A model generated the notes under the pieces. The model saw nothing but the letters and a program-made list of their open reading frames with translations. It made no database searches and had not been told where the DNA came from. From an uncultured Bacteroidia bacterium (GTDB lineage Bacteria > Bacteroidota > Bacteroidia > NS11-12g > UBA955), in assembly GCA_943789135.1 (NCBI GenBank), contig CALSSY010000017.1, forward strand, positions 1-52,144: DNA of 52,144 nucleotides, in the 5' to 3' direction. The position numbers were made by a program, and so were the translations under genes. Of the stretch, positions 1 to 8,922 are shown piece by piece. Position 1 is the stretch's first letter. Each line of letters starts with the position of its first letter.

Positions 1-2
1 AT

Positions 3-199
3 CGTATTGATGAACAATATCTTTCAATCCTCATGAGTTTGATTTGTTCAATCAAGGGTGAAATCATTGGCAACCGCCCAAGCCCTGTCATTGTTTTTAT
101 CTGGGACAATGCAAACACGGGGACTTCGTGCATGGAGGATATTCAACCACAAGTTCTGATGCGGTGTTTACTTCTTTGGAGCGCGTTTTGCTAAAATAG
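3..199 (+). CDS. 3' end of an unrecognised gene, cut by the window edge, one frameshift
   Basis: The frame opening at base 3 reads RIDEQYLSILMSLICS and continues to about base 119. The sense then moves to another frame, which ends HGGYSTTSSD...ERVLLK at a TAG at 197-199. Adding one G to the G run at 119-122 would make a single continuous tail of about 65 residues. I do not recognise the family. The frame change looks like the other one-base homopolymer indels in this window. The tRNA promoter starts directly after the stop. Confidence 0.4.
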
Positions 200-207
200 A
201 ATTTTGA

Positions 208-239
208 TTTGCTTATATTCGATTGACCGCTTATTTTTG
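208..239 (+). promoter_or_regulatory. Bacteroidota-type promoter of tRNA-Met
   Basis: TTTG at 208-211, a 20-base spacer, then TATTTTTG at 232-239, which fits the TTTG-N19-TAnnTTTG consensus. It lies 11 bases before the tRNA gene. Confidence 0.6.
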
Positions 240-250
240 CACCCTCATTT

Positions 251-327
251 GGCGAGGTAGCTCAGGTGGTTAGAGCGCAGGATTCATAACCCTGAGGTCG
301 GGGGTTCAATTCCCCCCTTCGCTACCA
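251..327 (+). tRNA. tRNA-Met (CAT), elongator type
   Basis: A full cloverleaf folds. The acceptor is GGCGAGG with CTTCGCT, the D stem GCTC/GAGC, the anticodon loop TTCATAA (CAT at 34-36), the T stem GGGGG/CCCCC with loop TTCAATT, and CCA is encoded at 325-327. The anticodon stem CAGGA/CCCTG has an A-C mismatch next to the loop. The stem lacks the three G-C pairs of initiators and position 1 can pair with 72, so it is an elongator Met. tRNA-Ile(CAT, lysidine) cannot be excluded by eye. Its 3' half is repeated at 1740. Confidence 0.92.
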
Positions 328-354
328 AAAAAGTCACCCTAGGGTGGCTTTTTA
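282..354 (+). repeat. Left copy of 73-base direct repeat (tRNA anticodon loop to terminator)
   Basis: From the anticodon loop (ATTCATAACCC) to the terminator T run, this segment recurs at 1740-1812 with only a few differences: one C fewer in the C run, one A-to-G change after CCA and one T more at the end. In an integrated element the intact tRNA side would be attL-like. Confidence 0.85.
328..353 (+). terminator. Rho-independent terminator of tRNA-Met
   Basis: AAAAAGTCACCC, a short TA turn, then GGGTGGCTTTTT forms an almost perfect hairpin (one G-T pair) ending in a T run directly after the tRNA. Confidence 0.8.
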
Positions 355-383
355 GTTTAGAGGTGAGGGCTGAGAGTTTATTA

Positions 384-408
384 TGTGCCATGTTTCTGTG
401 CCATGTTT
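384..408. repeat. Left copy of 25-base internal repeat (two 13-base units)
   Basis: TGTGCCATGTTTC followed by TGTGCCATGTTT. The same 25 bases with one change (C to T) occur at 1635-1659. Both copies lie just inside the tRNA-derived repeats, like subterminal repeats of an element. Confidence 0.7.
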
Positions 409-630
409 GGGTTCAGTTCTTGGTTGTTATTGTTGGAATAATCGGACAACCCAACCCCATTTCGTCGGACTGAAATTGACCCCATCGGTAAAGACAAATC
501 AATAATGATTAATAAGGGGTTAAATTGGGTATTATTGACTGTGAGCAGTTCCGACGAAGAGGAGTCAGTTAGCCGTGAAGAATATGTTTTGTCGACAGCG
601 TTTTTATTAAAAGTCCCGAAAACGGAAATA

Positions 631-739
631 TATATGCGTAGTTGCGGGATTTCAAGGCACTTCCGTTTCAAGTTTGCACAAATGTTACTTACCTGCGCAA
701 AGTTCAATTTACCACAAAACCCCGCAATTATCGCATATA
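631..739 (-). repeat. Long imperfect inverted repeat, attC-like
   Basis: Arms 631-648 and 721-739 pair over 18 positions (ATATGCG..GTTGCGGG with CCCGCAA..CGCATAT). There is one unpaired T at 731 and one G-T pair, around a 72-base loop. A long stem with an extrahelical base beside a small promoterless gene resembles integron cassette recombination sites. The flanking ATAACAT does not fit the RYYYAAC core exactly, so this is only attC-like. Confidence 0.45.
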
Positions 740-755
740 CAATGTTATGGGCTGG

Positions 756-1283
756 TTATTTTATCTCCTCTGAGTTTGCGAATTTTACTTCTTGGGACTC
801 TTTCACAATTTTCCCTTTAAGAGCAAGATATTCATTAGAAGATAAAGTTTCTACTTTTTTAATCTCCCCATTTTTGTCCAATTCAATTTTACCATAAGTT
901 GGACTTTCCGTTGAGTTTAATGCTAAACTCGGGTCAATAAGTGGCAAACCTTCAATTGTTGCTGATTGTTGTCCATAGATATAAGGTATCCACCAAAATT
1001 TAGTGTAAATAACTCCATCTAATAAAGCAACGCATCCAGGTGTGCTTTCTATTGCTCTGTCAACGGCTTCTTTAATGTTAACAGTTCCTGTCGGAAACAA
1101 AATAATCCAATGAATCATATCTTTTCCTTCGACTCTACTTTTTCCCCTAACAAAACTCGCACCTTTTGTTAAGTCAATATTTTTTGACGAGATTAAAGTA
1201 AAATCAAGAACACGGTGAGAACAGCTACTCAGAATGAATGCTGTCAAACTTAATACAATTAAGCTAAATTTTAATTTTTTCAT
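756..1283 (-). CDS. Small lipoprotein, TRL-like
   Basis: 175 residues. The N-terminus MKKLKFSLIVLSLTAFILSSCS is a signal peptide with a lipobox (Cys 21), so an outer- or inner-membrane lipoprotein is predicted. The middle part (about 55-110) has the pattern GTVNIKEAVDRAI followed by a hydrophobic WWIPYIYG. This recalls the TRL/DUF6567-like small lipoproteins, which carry a GDASI..A element, but the match is by memory and not certain. It is the only convincing gene between the two tRNA-derived repeats. No integrase or partner accompanies it. Its function is unknown. Confidence 0.7.
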   Translation of the reverse strand: MKKLKFSLIVLSLTAFILSSCSHRVLDFTLISSKNIDLTKGASFVRGKSRVEGKDMIHWIILFPTGTVNIKEAVDRAIESTPGCVALLDGVIYTKFWWIPYIYGQQSATIEGLPLIDPSLALNSTESPTYGKIELDKNGEIKKVETLSSNEYLALKGKIVKESQEVKFANSEEIK

Positions 1284-1739
1284 AAAAATCCTATTTTTTT
1301 TCCTTACTCGTATGGCTTTTCAGAATCTGCCCCGTTTATTCCACTGGTTTCTGGTCTCCAGTTATATTTAAAACTTTTAATTTTGCCTTGTCAAATTGTC
1401 AAGACGAGTCAAAAGTTGGTGGTTCTCTTGTCTGTTTGATACCGTATTGTCGTTTTTTTAACTTGCCCATAACTCGATTATATACGAAACTATCACAATC
1501 ACTTAGGAATTGCAAAATAAATTTGGAGTCCTGATTTTCTGACATTTGCGGAAATTGCAAATTGCGTATTAGCAATTGTAAAACACCCAATAACTTCGTT
1601 TAACCGTTCAATTCAGAAGTTTGGTATTACCTTCTGTGCTATGTTTCTGTGCCATGTTTTCATTAAAAATCCCAAAAATTCCCGTTTAACACAATTAAAA
1701 TATATTTGACTATCAATCACTTACAAAACACACTGCAAT
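1284..1739. other. Stretch without a supported gene, right part of the element
   Basis: AT-rich DNA with only a 63-codon open frame (1399-1590, minus) that has no family features. It contains the right copy of the 25-base repeat (1635-1659). No integrase, resolvase or transposase remnant is visible. Confidence 0.5.
1635..1659. repeat. Right copy of 25-base internal repeat
   Basis: Same as 384-408 with a single C to T change. It lies 80 bases before the right tRNA-derived repeat. Confidence 0.7.
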
Positions 1740-1812
1740 ATTCATAACCCTGAGGTCGGGGGTTCAATTCCCCCTTCGCTACCAGAAAAGTCACCCTAGG
1801 GTGGCTTTTTTA
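1740..1812 (+). repeat. Right copy of tRNA-Met 3' half plus terminator (attR-like)
   Basis: Starts at the anticodon loop (ATTCATAACCC) and keeps the T arm, CCA and the terminator hairpin. There is no 5' half, so it cannot make a tRNA. The C run after the T loop is one base shorter than in the functional copy. Confidence 0.85.
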
Positions 1813-1874
1813 TTTAAACGATTTTTAAACCTCCAAAGTAGTGTTATAAATCGGTTGTAAATACTTAGTTATCT

Positions 1875-2686
1875 TCAGTTTATATTCTTCAATTGAAACA
1901 GCCCCCCATTAAAACGCGCTTCTAATTTTGCCGGAATCAAGTATTCCAAAAGATTTAAGATTAAAATCACGCCGATAAACTGGAACAACCAAATAATTCC
2001 CAATATTTTGTATCCAAAATGGGATTGAGAAATCAGGATATTCCCGATAGACAATAATTCATGCGACCATCGACCAAACCAACCGTAAGTAGGCATAAAA
2101 TCCGTTACCTCAAAACCAGCTTCGTTTAAGTATGCATTCATCTCCGAATGCGAAAAAATATGCTTACGCCCCATATGGCGTTCGTAATTGGTGAAATGTT
2201 CAAACACCCATTTGTATAGAAAAAACTCCTGATATTGGTGCAAGGGAACGTATAAACCCAATTGAGCATCAATGGCCATCACACGCTTAATTTCCTTCAA
2301 GATTTCCAAAGGATTTCAAGATACTGCAAGGTGCTAATGCAAAGAACATGATTGTAAGTACCAGCTGGGGCATTCTTTAAAAAGCCAGTAATATCAATCT
2401 GATATGTATTAACGGATGGCATGGTCTTTTGGATAAACTTCAAATTGGATTCACTTAAATCCACCGCATCAATTCTTTGGGGCTTTTTTAAATTGAGCGC
2501 GACTAAAAACTGACCATCACCTGAGCCTAAATCCAAAACCTTGCTTCCTACTATACTCTGCTTTTTAATTTGTTTATTCAGTATTGGGACTCTCGGATAT
2601 AAAACGTGTTTAATGCACCATAAAATACGCATGAGTATGGGAAATTTGAAGAAAATACGCGGTATTTCATGGTGATGCACATTCAT
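1875..2686 (-). CDS. Class I SAM-dependent methyltransferase (one frameshift)
   Basis: Two adjoining minus-strand frames (about 2686-2297 and 2309-1875) make one protein of about 270 residues. Motif I, VLDLGSGDGQF, lies near residue 50, followed by an acidic DAVDLSESN strand end and a STLQYLE motif near post-III, so it is a Rossmann-fold methyltransferase. The C-terminal part has a hydrophobic segment (IIWLFQFIGVILILNLL) that may contact the membrane. The substrate is unknown. Changing the T run at 2313-2315 from three to four restores the frame (reading LQYLENPLEIL). I chose ATG 2686 because a promoter-like box ends 6 bases before it; an in-frame start at 2767 would overlap the divergent gene. 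Confidence 0.75.
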
Positions 2687-2692
2687 GTGGGA

Positions 2693-2711
2693 CAAAAATG
2701 GAATAAATTTG
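2693..2711. promoter_or_regulatory. Divergent pair of -7 boxes for methyltransferase and hydrolase
   Basis: On the minus strand CATTTTTG (bases 2700-2693) ends 6 nt before ATG 2686. On the plus strand TAAATTTG (2704-2711) ends 5 nt before ATG 2717. The two boxes are only 3 bases apart, so polymerases starting in the two directions should exclude each other. Confidence 0.5.
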
Positions 2712-2716
2712 CAAGA

Positions 2717-4216
2717 ATGCGTTTTTTTAAAATCGATTTTTTTCTTCCTCGCCCTTACCTTTTGCAATTTGGGAACAATAGAACTTCAAGGTTCTTATGC
2801 TTCAACCCGTATTTTAACTCGAACCCCTTCATTCAATAATGAAACCTTTATAACCGGTATATGGACAGGAACATTGAACGCAGGGAGGCATGCAACTGAA
2901 ATTGGAATTCCACATAAAATCCATTGATAATAAAACCTATCGCACCTATTTGTCGGTTCCCCAACAAGGCGCCAAAGACCTTCCGATGGACAAAACGATA
3001 GTCTGCCAAAACTAAAATCACCATCAAAAGCACGGTGATTGGAGCGGTTTTTGAAGGCGAATGGGACGAACAAAATCGGATTAAGGGCGTGTTTACCCAA
3101 AATAATCATGCATTCCCCTTAGAATTAGTGCGCGGCGGAACAAAATTAAACCGCCCCCAAACACCACAGGCCCCCTTAGCCTACAACTTCCGCAACGTGA
3201 CAATTTTCGAATAGTAAAGGAACCTGCAGATTTCAAGGTACCCTAAGCACGCCGAAATCTGGAACGGTGAAAGGCAATATCATCCTATTTTCAGGTAGCG
3301 GCGCCCAAAATCGCGATGAAGAAATCTTCGGACATAAACCCTTTGCGGTTTTGGCCGATACCTTCACCAAAGCGGGCTATAATGTGCTTGCGGGTAGACG
3401 ATCGAGGAGCTGGATATACCCTCTGCAAACCCAGTGAACTCGAGCGTTTACCACCCAAGATTTAATTGACGATGGAAAGGCCTACCTAAAATTCGTTCGC
3501 GATAGTGTAGATGCTGCGCTCCCCATTATCTTATTCGGACATAGTGAAGGGTGTGCGATCATAGCGGCCTTGGCTCAAAACAATCCTGAAATCCAAAAAC
3601 TTATCGGTTTTGGTCCCGCATTGGTCTCCGGTGCCGAAATCAATACGCACCAAAACCAAACAGGTGTGCAAGCCGTCTTGCAAGACAGCCACTAACTGCT
3701 CATTATATGCGCTTGCATACGGCAAGTTCTGAGCTTGACTCAAAACGAGGCACTCTTTAATGTCAGCTCGGATTCCTTAAAATCTATATCGATCATATTT
3801 ATGCCAATGGACCAAAAGCACCCCCGCGTTATCGTCGAAAAATTGAAAAAAGATTTGCAAAAATCGCAAAAACTCCATTCACCGACTACCTCTTAAAATC
3901 GTACCATCCCCTGTTTCAAAATGCCTGGATGTGGCATTTTTTAAATGATAATGCGCGATTAGATTGGGAACGCGTTCAACAAAACAGCCTGCTTATTAAT
4001 GGTGAATTAGATATACAAACTCCTGTTTCCCTTAACCAACCGGCATTTCAAGACTATCTAAAAGTAAAAACGAATCTTACCTATACCACTTTACCAGGCA
4101 TTAATCACGTATTTCAACGAGCAAAAACCGGCGATATTAGCGAGTATGGAACAATAGAAACTACCATAGATCCAGAGGTGCTACGGGTGATTTTTGAATT
4201 CCTAGAAAAAGATTAG
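2717..4216 (+). pseudogene. Secreted alpha/beta hydrolase, broken by many frameshifts
   Basis: Read across frames this is one alpha/beta hydrolase of about 490 residues. It has a signal peptide (MRFLKSIFFFLALTFC if the T7 run at 2722-2728 is T6), an N-terminal beta domain, FSGSGAQNRDE, RVDDRGAGYT, the nucleophile elbow GHSEG near 3539, and the terminal histidine in LPGINHVF. Bacteroidota have many such envelope hydrolases with an SGSGPQDRDE motif. At least seven one-base shifts interrupt it (near 2725, 2895, 2990, 3225, 3392, 3448 and 3690-3770), far more than in any neighbour. It is either a decayed gene or a poorly resolved stretch. The last 95 codons (3929-4216) are open. Its stop overlaps that of convergent pdxA. 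Confidence 0.6.
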
Positions 4217-5280
4217 AAATCGATACGGAAACGCTCCCTTCTGAATTCGGTATAGGGCAATGGATTTTGGAAATCTTCCGCAAATTGCCAACGATTTTTT
4301 ACAAAGTGAATAGCATCGTAAATGGCATTACGCATGCTCACGGTTTCTGCTGTTCCTTTTCCGGCTAAATCATACGCAGTTCCATGGTCAGGACTTGTTC
4401 TGATTATGGGCAAGCCCGCTGTAAAATTCACACCATCGTAAAAAGCCATTGATTTAAAGGGTATCAAGCCTTGATCGTGATACATAGCTAGTACGGCATC
4501 AAATGGACGGTGTTGTCCGCTTCCAAAGAAACTATCAGCAGCATAAGGTCCGTAAACCAATTTCCCTTGTTCAAAGGCTTTGTCAACCGCTGGTTTGATA
4601 ATTTCCAATTCTTCCTTACCTAATAGACCGCTATCGCCGGCATGTGGATTTAAACCCAAAACCGCTATTCGAGGTTGATAATATTCAAATCTTCGCGAAG
4701 TGAATTGTACATCACCTCGAGCTTATTCAAAATTAAATCGGTGCTTATTTTTTGAGAAATTTGAGAAACGGGAACGTGTTCGGTTGCCAATCCCATTTTC
4801 AATTCGTCCGAAACCAAGAACATGGCGAAATTCTTCACCCCAAAATGTTCGGCTATGAATCCCGTATGCCCGGTAAAATCTTTTTCGTGGGCCGCAACGG
4901 TAGATTTGTCCAATGGAGCGGTTATTATGGCATCCAAATGATCGGCATCTGCAAGGGCTTTCTTTAAGCAGTTTAACGCTTCTAGACCCGCCTCCGGCTC
5001 TGCACTTCCCGGTTTGATTTCTATGGTTTCCTCACTTCCCACAACCAAGTTTAATTTCCCCTCAACGGCTTCACCCGCCGACTTTAATCAAATTGTAACT
5101 GGGAGATTCAAGTTCAAGAACCTTCTTGTAAAATGTGAACGTCTTAGGCGAAGCGTACAATACCGGAATTCCATACTTGAAAATATTTTCATCCGAAAAA
5201 ATCCGAAGAATCAGTTCCATTCCTACCCCATTAGGGTCGCCTTGTGTAATTCCGTATACAACTTTTCTTATTTCCGTCAT
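4213..5280 (-). CDS. pdxA: 4-hydroxythreonine-4-phosphate dehydrogenase (two frameshifts)
   Basis: PdxA oxidises 4-phosphohydroxy-L-threonine in the DXP-dependent pyridoxal phosphate pathway, in the cytoplasm. Three frames join into about 355 residues, the family length. Motifs seen are YGITQGDPNGVG at the start, ITAPLDKSTV, FTGHTGFIAEHFG (metal-binding His), LGLNPHAGD, MYHDQGLIPFK and GLPIIRTSPDHGTAYDLAGKG. Both breaks are repaired by single homopolymer changes: the C run at 5074-5076 (minus GGG to GG, reading IKVGGEAVEGKL) and the A run at 4687-4689 (three to four, reading EDFEYYQPRIAVLG). The gene is therefore probably intact in the organism. The start ATG at 5280 follows an AT-rich region with a TAAATTG-like box. 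Confidence 0.88.
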
Positions 5281-5437
5281 CTATTTATACAATTTATAAG
5301 CGTTTATTCACGTGTCCTATTTATCCTTCAATCCATTAAACACCTAATAAATAGCGGATTTAACGAAAAGTTGCGATAATAAATTCGCGTGATTCTATTG
5401 AATGTGCAAATTAACGATAAATTCACGATTCTCTGTA

Positions 5438-5469
5438 TTGGGTATTCGACATAGTTCGGATTAAATTTG
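5438..5469 (+). promoter_or_regulatory. Promoter of the double Ddl gene, 6 nt from the start codon
   Basis: TTG at 5438-5440, a 21-base spacer, then TAAATTTG at 5462-5469. ATG 5476 follows after only 6 bases, so the mRNA should have almost no leader. This decides the start in favour of ATG 5476 over the in-frame TTG at 5467, which lies inside the box. Confidence 0.65.
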
Positions 5470-5475
5470 TGGAGC

Positions 5476-8225
5476 ATGAGTAAAATTCGAGTGGGTATAT
5501 TTTTTGGGGGAAGTTCGCGCGAAAGAGAAGTTTCTTTTGCTGGCGGACGAACTGTTTACGACAATTTAGACAAATCCTTATTCGAACCTATACCACTGTT
5601 CGTAGATAGTTTCGGTGGCATTGTAAAGCTCAATTGGGAACACGTGTATAAAGGAAGTATTCGAGATTTTTATCCGCCTGCTGCCTTTTTACCCGATTTG
5701 CCCCACGGATTTCAAATCTACGCCGAGTCCCTTATTCCAGAAGAAGCATTGTTACGCGCCGGATATAACACATCCGATGAAACTCTCGATTTATCTCGCG
5801 AATTACACTCACAAATGAATCGCTGTATCGGTGATCCCATAAATTTGGAATCATTAGCTACACATATTGACATTGCATTTCTTGCCCTTCACGGAACGTT
5901 TGGAGAAGATGGAAGCATTCAAGGCATATTAGAATGGTTAGGAATTCCGTATACCGGCTCGGGTATTTTACCCTCTGCTTTAGGAATCAACAAATGGATT
6001 CAGAAAAAATTCCAACAGACTCAAAACCTTTACATCAATGAGTTTGAATCCTTAAGTTATGAGGAATGGATGGAATCTGATACGGTAGAAAAACATCAAT
6101 GGTTTCAGCAATTTTTGCAAAAATTCAATCATCAATTTGTTGTAAAACCCGCAAATCAAGGTTCTTCTTTGGGTGTTTCCATTTTGGAAGACCCTAGTTT
6201 TGAACGTTTTTGTGACGCCATAGACTTGGCCTTTTTCAAATTAAGAATTGATTCCGATGAGTTCAAACAAAAAGAATTCCAAGAACAAATTTCTTACATC
6301 AAGGAGTTAACCGATATACGCTCAGGACTTGGATTGCCTTTGATCACCAACTCAGAAACGCACTACACTCCGGATGCCGTAATGCAATTTCTTTTGCAAT
6401 CCGAAGGAAATATCGAATTTCAGGCGCAAGACAGCGAGTCGCGTGTGCTCATTGAATCGAAAATTTCGGGGAAAGAATTCAGTTGTATCGTTATTGAACA
6501 CCACCGCGGCCAACCCGTTGCTCTTCCTCCGACTGAAATTAAAAAATCTGGAGACCTATTTGATTACAGAAGCAAATATTTACCTGGTTTGAGTCGAAAG
6601 GAAACGCCTATGGATGTCCCAACGAAACCATTCAGCAAATACGAGAAGCCTGTTCTGAATTATACACGTTTTTTGGCTTCGAAGTATATGCGCGTATCGA
6701 TGGTTTTGTGGATCAGAACGGCGTTGTTTTCTTGAACGACCCTAATACCACAAGTGGTATGATGCCCAGTTCTTTCTTCTTCCATCAAGCGGCAGAAATT
6801 GGACTTAATCCCAGTCAGTTCTTAACGTTTATTTTAAGACAATCCCTCAAAACTCGTATTCTTTCACATCCAACCGGACGAAAATACACGCCCTTAAAAG
6901 AACGTTTGGATCGGCTCATCTCGCAAAGTCAATTTCCAAGTAATGCACGCAGAAAAATAGCTGTAATCATGGGAGGATATAGCTTCGAACGCCATATCTC
7001 CATGGAATCTGGGCGCAATATTTACGAGAAACTCAGTTCAAGCGAAGAATTCGAACCGGTTCCTGTTTTCTTAGTTGGAAATCGAGATGCCTATGAATTA
7101 TATACGCTGCCTCTACCCTACATGCTCAAGGACAATGCCGACGACATTAGAAAAAAGGTATTGGAGCCCGAGGTACATGAAGCTTTGGAAATCATTCGAG
7201 ACGAAACCGAGTTCATTCGCAATAAATACAATCCCAATGGGGGCGATTTCAAACCAGAAAAATGGACTTTAATGGATCTCAAGAATAATGTGGAAGGGGT
7301 ATTTATAGCCCTACACGGAAGGCCGGGAGAAGACGGCACTATTCAGAAAGATTTAAGTCAATATGGGCTTTATTTTAACGGATCACCATCCCATAGCTCA
7401 GAAATCACCATCGATAAATTCACAACCAATCAGAAATTAAGAGAGGCTGGATTTCTGGTTGCAGATCATATGCTTTTGAAGAAAGACGACTTTCTTCAGA
7501 ACCCAAATCAATTGGCTGAAAGTATTACGGAACGATTCGGATTGCCCCTTATAGCCAAACCGGCAGATGACGGTTGTTCTGCTGCAGTGAGAAAAGTAAA
7601 AACCGTTACCGAATTGATGGATTTTGCGCACCTCATATTCAGGAATGAAAAGGACCTTGATCCTGTCATTGCAGAACGATTGCGCATCAACATCCACGAT
7701 GAACTTCCCCAGAAACAAGAAATTCTTATTGAAAAATTCATTGAAAAGGGAGAAGCATCCCACTTTTTAGAAGTTACGGGTGGCATGCTCACACATGTTC
7801 AAGATGATGGTAGCATTTATTATGAAGTTTTCGAACCTTCTGAGTCCTTAGCGGAATCGGAAATTTTAAGTTTGGAAGAAAAATTCCTAGCGGGAGAAGG
7901 ACAAAATCTTACTCCTGCTCGTTTTTCCAAGTCTCCCGAGTTGCAATCTAAAATATCCCAAGAAGTTCGGAAAACCCTTCAAAAAGTAGCCGAAACTTTA
8001 GACGTACAAGGCTATTGCAGAATCGATGCCTTTGTGAAAATTTACCCGGATAATTCGATTGAGACCTATATTATCGAAATCAACTCATTACCCGGAATGA
8101 CGCCCGCAACCTGCATTTACCATCAAGCCGCGTTGAATGCATATAAACCGTTGGATTTTATTAAAGAAATACTGAACTTTGGTCGAGACAAATGGCAACG
8201 AGAAACACAAAAACTAAAGGCGTAA
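5476..8225 (+). CDS. Tandem (double) D-alanine--D-alanine ligase, one frameshift
   Basis: About 916 residues, nearly three times a normal Ddl (about 310-360). It has two ATP-grasp ligase modules in one chain. Module 1 has [39 protein letters not shown] (about residue 222) and NDPNTTSGM. Module 2, starting near 6955, has [37 protein letters not shown] and EINSLPGM. Ddl joins two D-Ala for peptidoglycan. Module 2 has a changed glycine loop (CSAAV for SSxGV) and module 1 has DPN in place of ExN at the Mg site, so the two may not be equally active. The break is repaired by adding one A at 6625-6627 (reading [15 protein letters not shown]). The end overlaps the PASTA gene by 34 bases. A dimer-in-one-chain fold is my inference. 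Confidence 0.85.
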
Positions 8226-8833
8226 AAACCATCGCTTGGATTGAAACAAATAGGCATTCAAATTGGCCTGGTTCTTGGCGCCTCTGCACTGGTACTTTGG
8301 GGAATCTTTGCCGGATTGGCGGCTTATACCCATCACAACGATTACATTTCTGTACCCGATGTTTCAGGCATGTCTTTTGACGAAGCACGCATACGTTTGG
8401 AGCAAGCCGGTTTGCGCTCCAATATTATGGACTCCATATACAACGAGAAAGCATTGGCCTATACCATTGTGGAACAAAACCCCAAAGCGAGCGACTTAGT
8501 AAAAGAAGACCGCACCATTTATTTGGTAATCAATACCGGAAACAAACCAAAATTAAAGCACCCAACTTGGTGGATATGAGCTTAACACTGGCAAAAGCCG
8601 TGATAAAAAACAGAGGCTTAGAATTGGGAAAAATCGAAATGGCTTACGATCCCATCGGAAACAATCTCGTATTGGCTCAAACTTTCAAAGGTAAAGAATT
8701 GATAGAAGGCACCTTAATCCCGAAAGGAAGCAAAGTGGACCTAACCGTTGCTTCCACCGATAAGTCGCAATTTCCTGAAAGCGATTCAACCGATATAAAC
8801 ACGATTGAATTGTTAGATGCAGAAGCCTTGTAA
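8192..8833 (+). CDS. PASTA-domain membrane protein (two frameshifts)
   Basis: About 210 residues. A short basic N-terminus is followed by one membrane helix (IQIGLVLGASALVLWGIFAG) and two PASTA repeats: VPDVSGMSFDEARIRLEQAG near 8355, and the second from APNLVDMSLTLAKAVIKNRGLELG near 8559, ending LIPKGSKVDLTV. PASTA domains bind peptidoglycan or muropeptides, and Bacteroidota have such stand-alone proteins beside ddl. Removing one A at 8224-8228 joins ATG 8192 to the helix; otherwise TTG 8241 is the start. Adding one A at 8555-8557 joins the two repeats (reading KLKAPNLVDMS). It overlaps the Ddl gene, so the two are probably translated together. Confidence 0.75.
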
Positions 8834-8880
8834 TCCTACAGATTGCCTATAAAAACCTTTATTTTTCGGGGTAAATACAA

Positions 8881-8888
8881 TATTTTTG
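8881..8888 (+). promoter_or_regulatory. -7 promoter box before the type IX secreted protein
   Basis: TATTTTTG matches TAnnTTTG and lies 34 bases before GTG 8923. No clear TTG -33 element was seen. Confidence 0.4.
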
Positions 8889-8922
8889 TGGTTCGTTCGT
8901 TACACAAGAGCGAAGGCGTAAC

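Larger units (their letters stand above)
355..755. other. Stretch without a supported gene inside the tRNA-bounded element
   Basis: Open frames exist on both strands (381-707 minus, 505-897 plus), but they overlap each other, lack family features and run through the inverted repeat at 631-739. I take neither as a gene. The stretch holds the 25-base repeat at 384 and the attC-like hairpin. Confidence 0.5.

Noticed and set aside
505..897. 130-codon plus-strand open frame
   Set aside because: It overlaps the lipoprotein gene on the other strand, runs through the attC-like hairpin and shows no domain or signal.
1399..1590. 63-codon minus-strand open frame inside the tRNA-bounded element
   Set aside because: No family features and no promoter or conserved start; too short to support alone.
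1740..1785. Second functional tRNA-Met
   Set aside because: Only the 3' half is present; bases before 1740 do not form acceptor or D-arm pairs.
6620..6735. Programmed ribosomal frameshift within the double Ddl gene
   Set aside because: No slippery heptamer with a downstream stem was seen, and a single A added at 6625-6627 repairs the frame, as in several other genes here.
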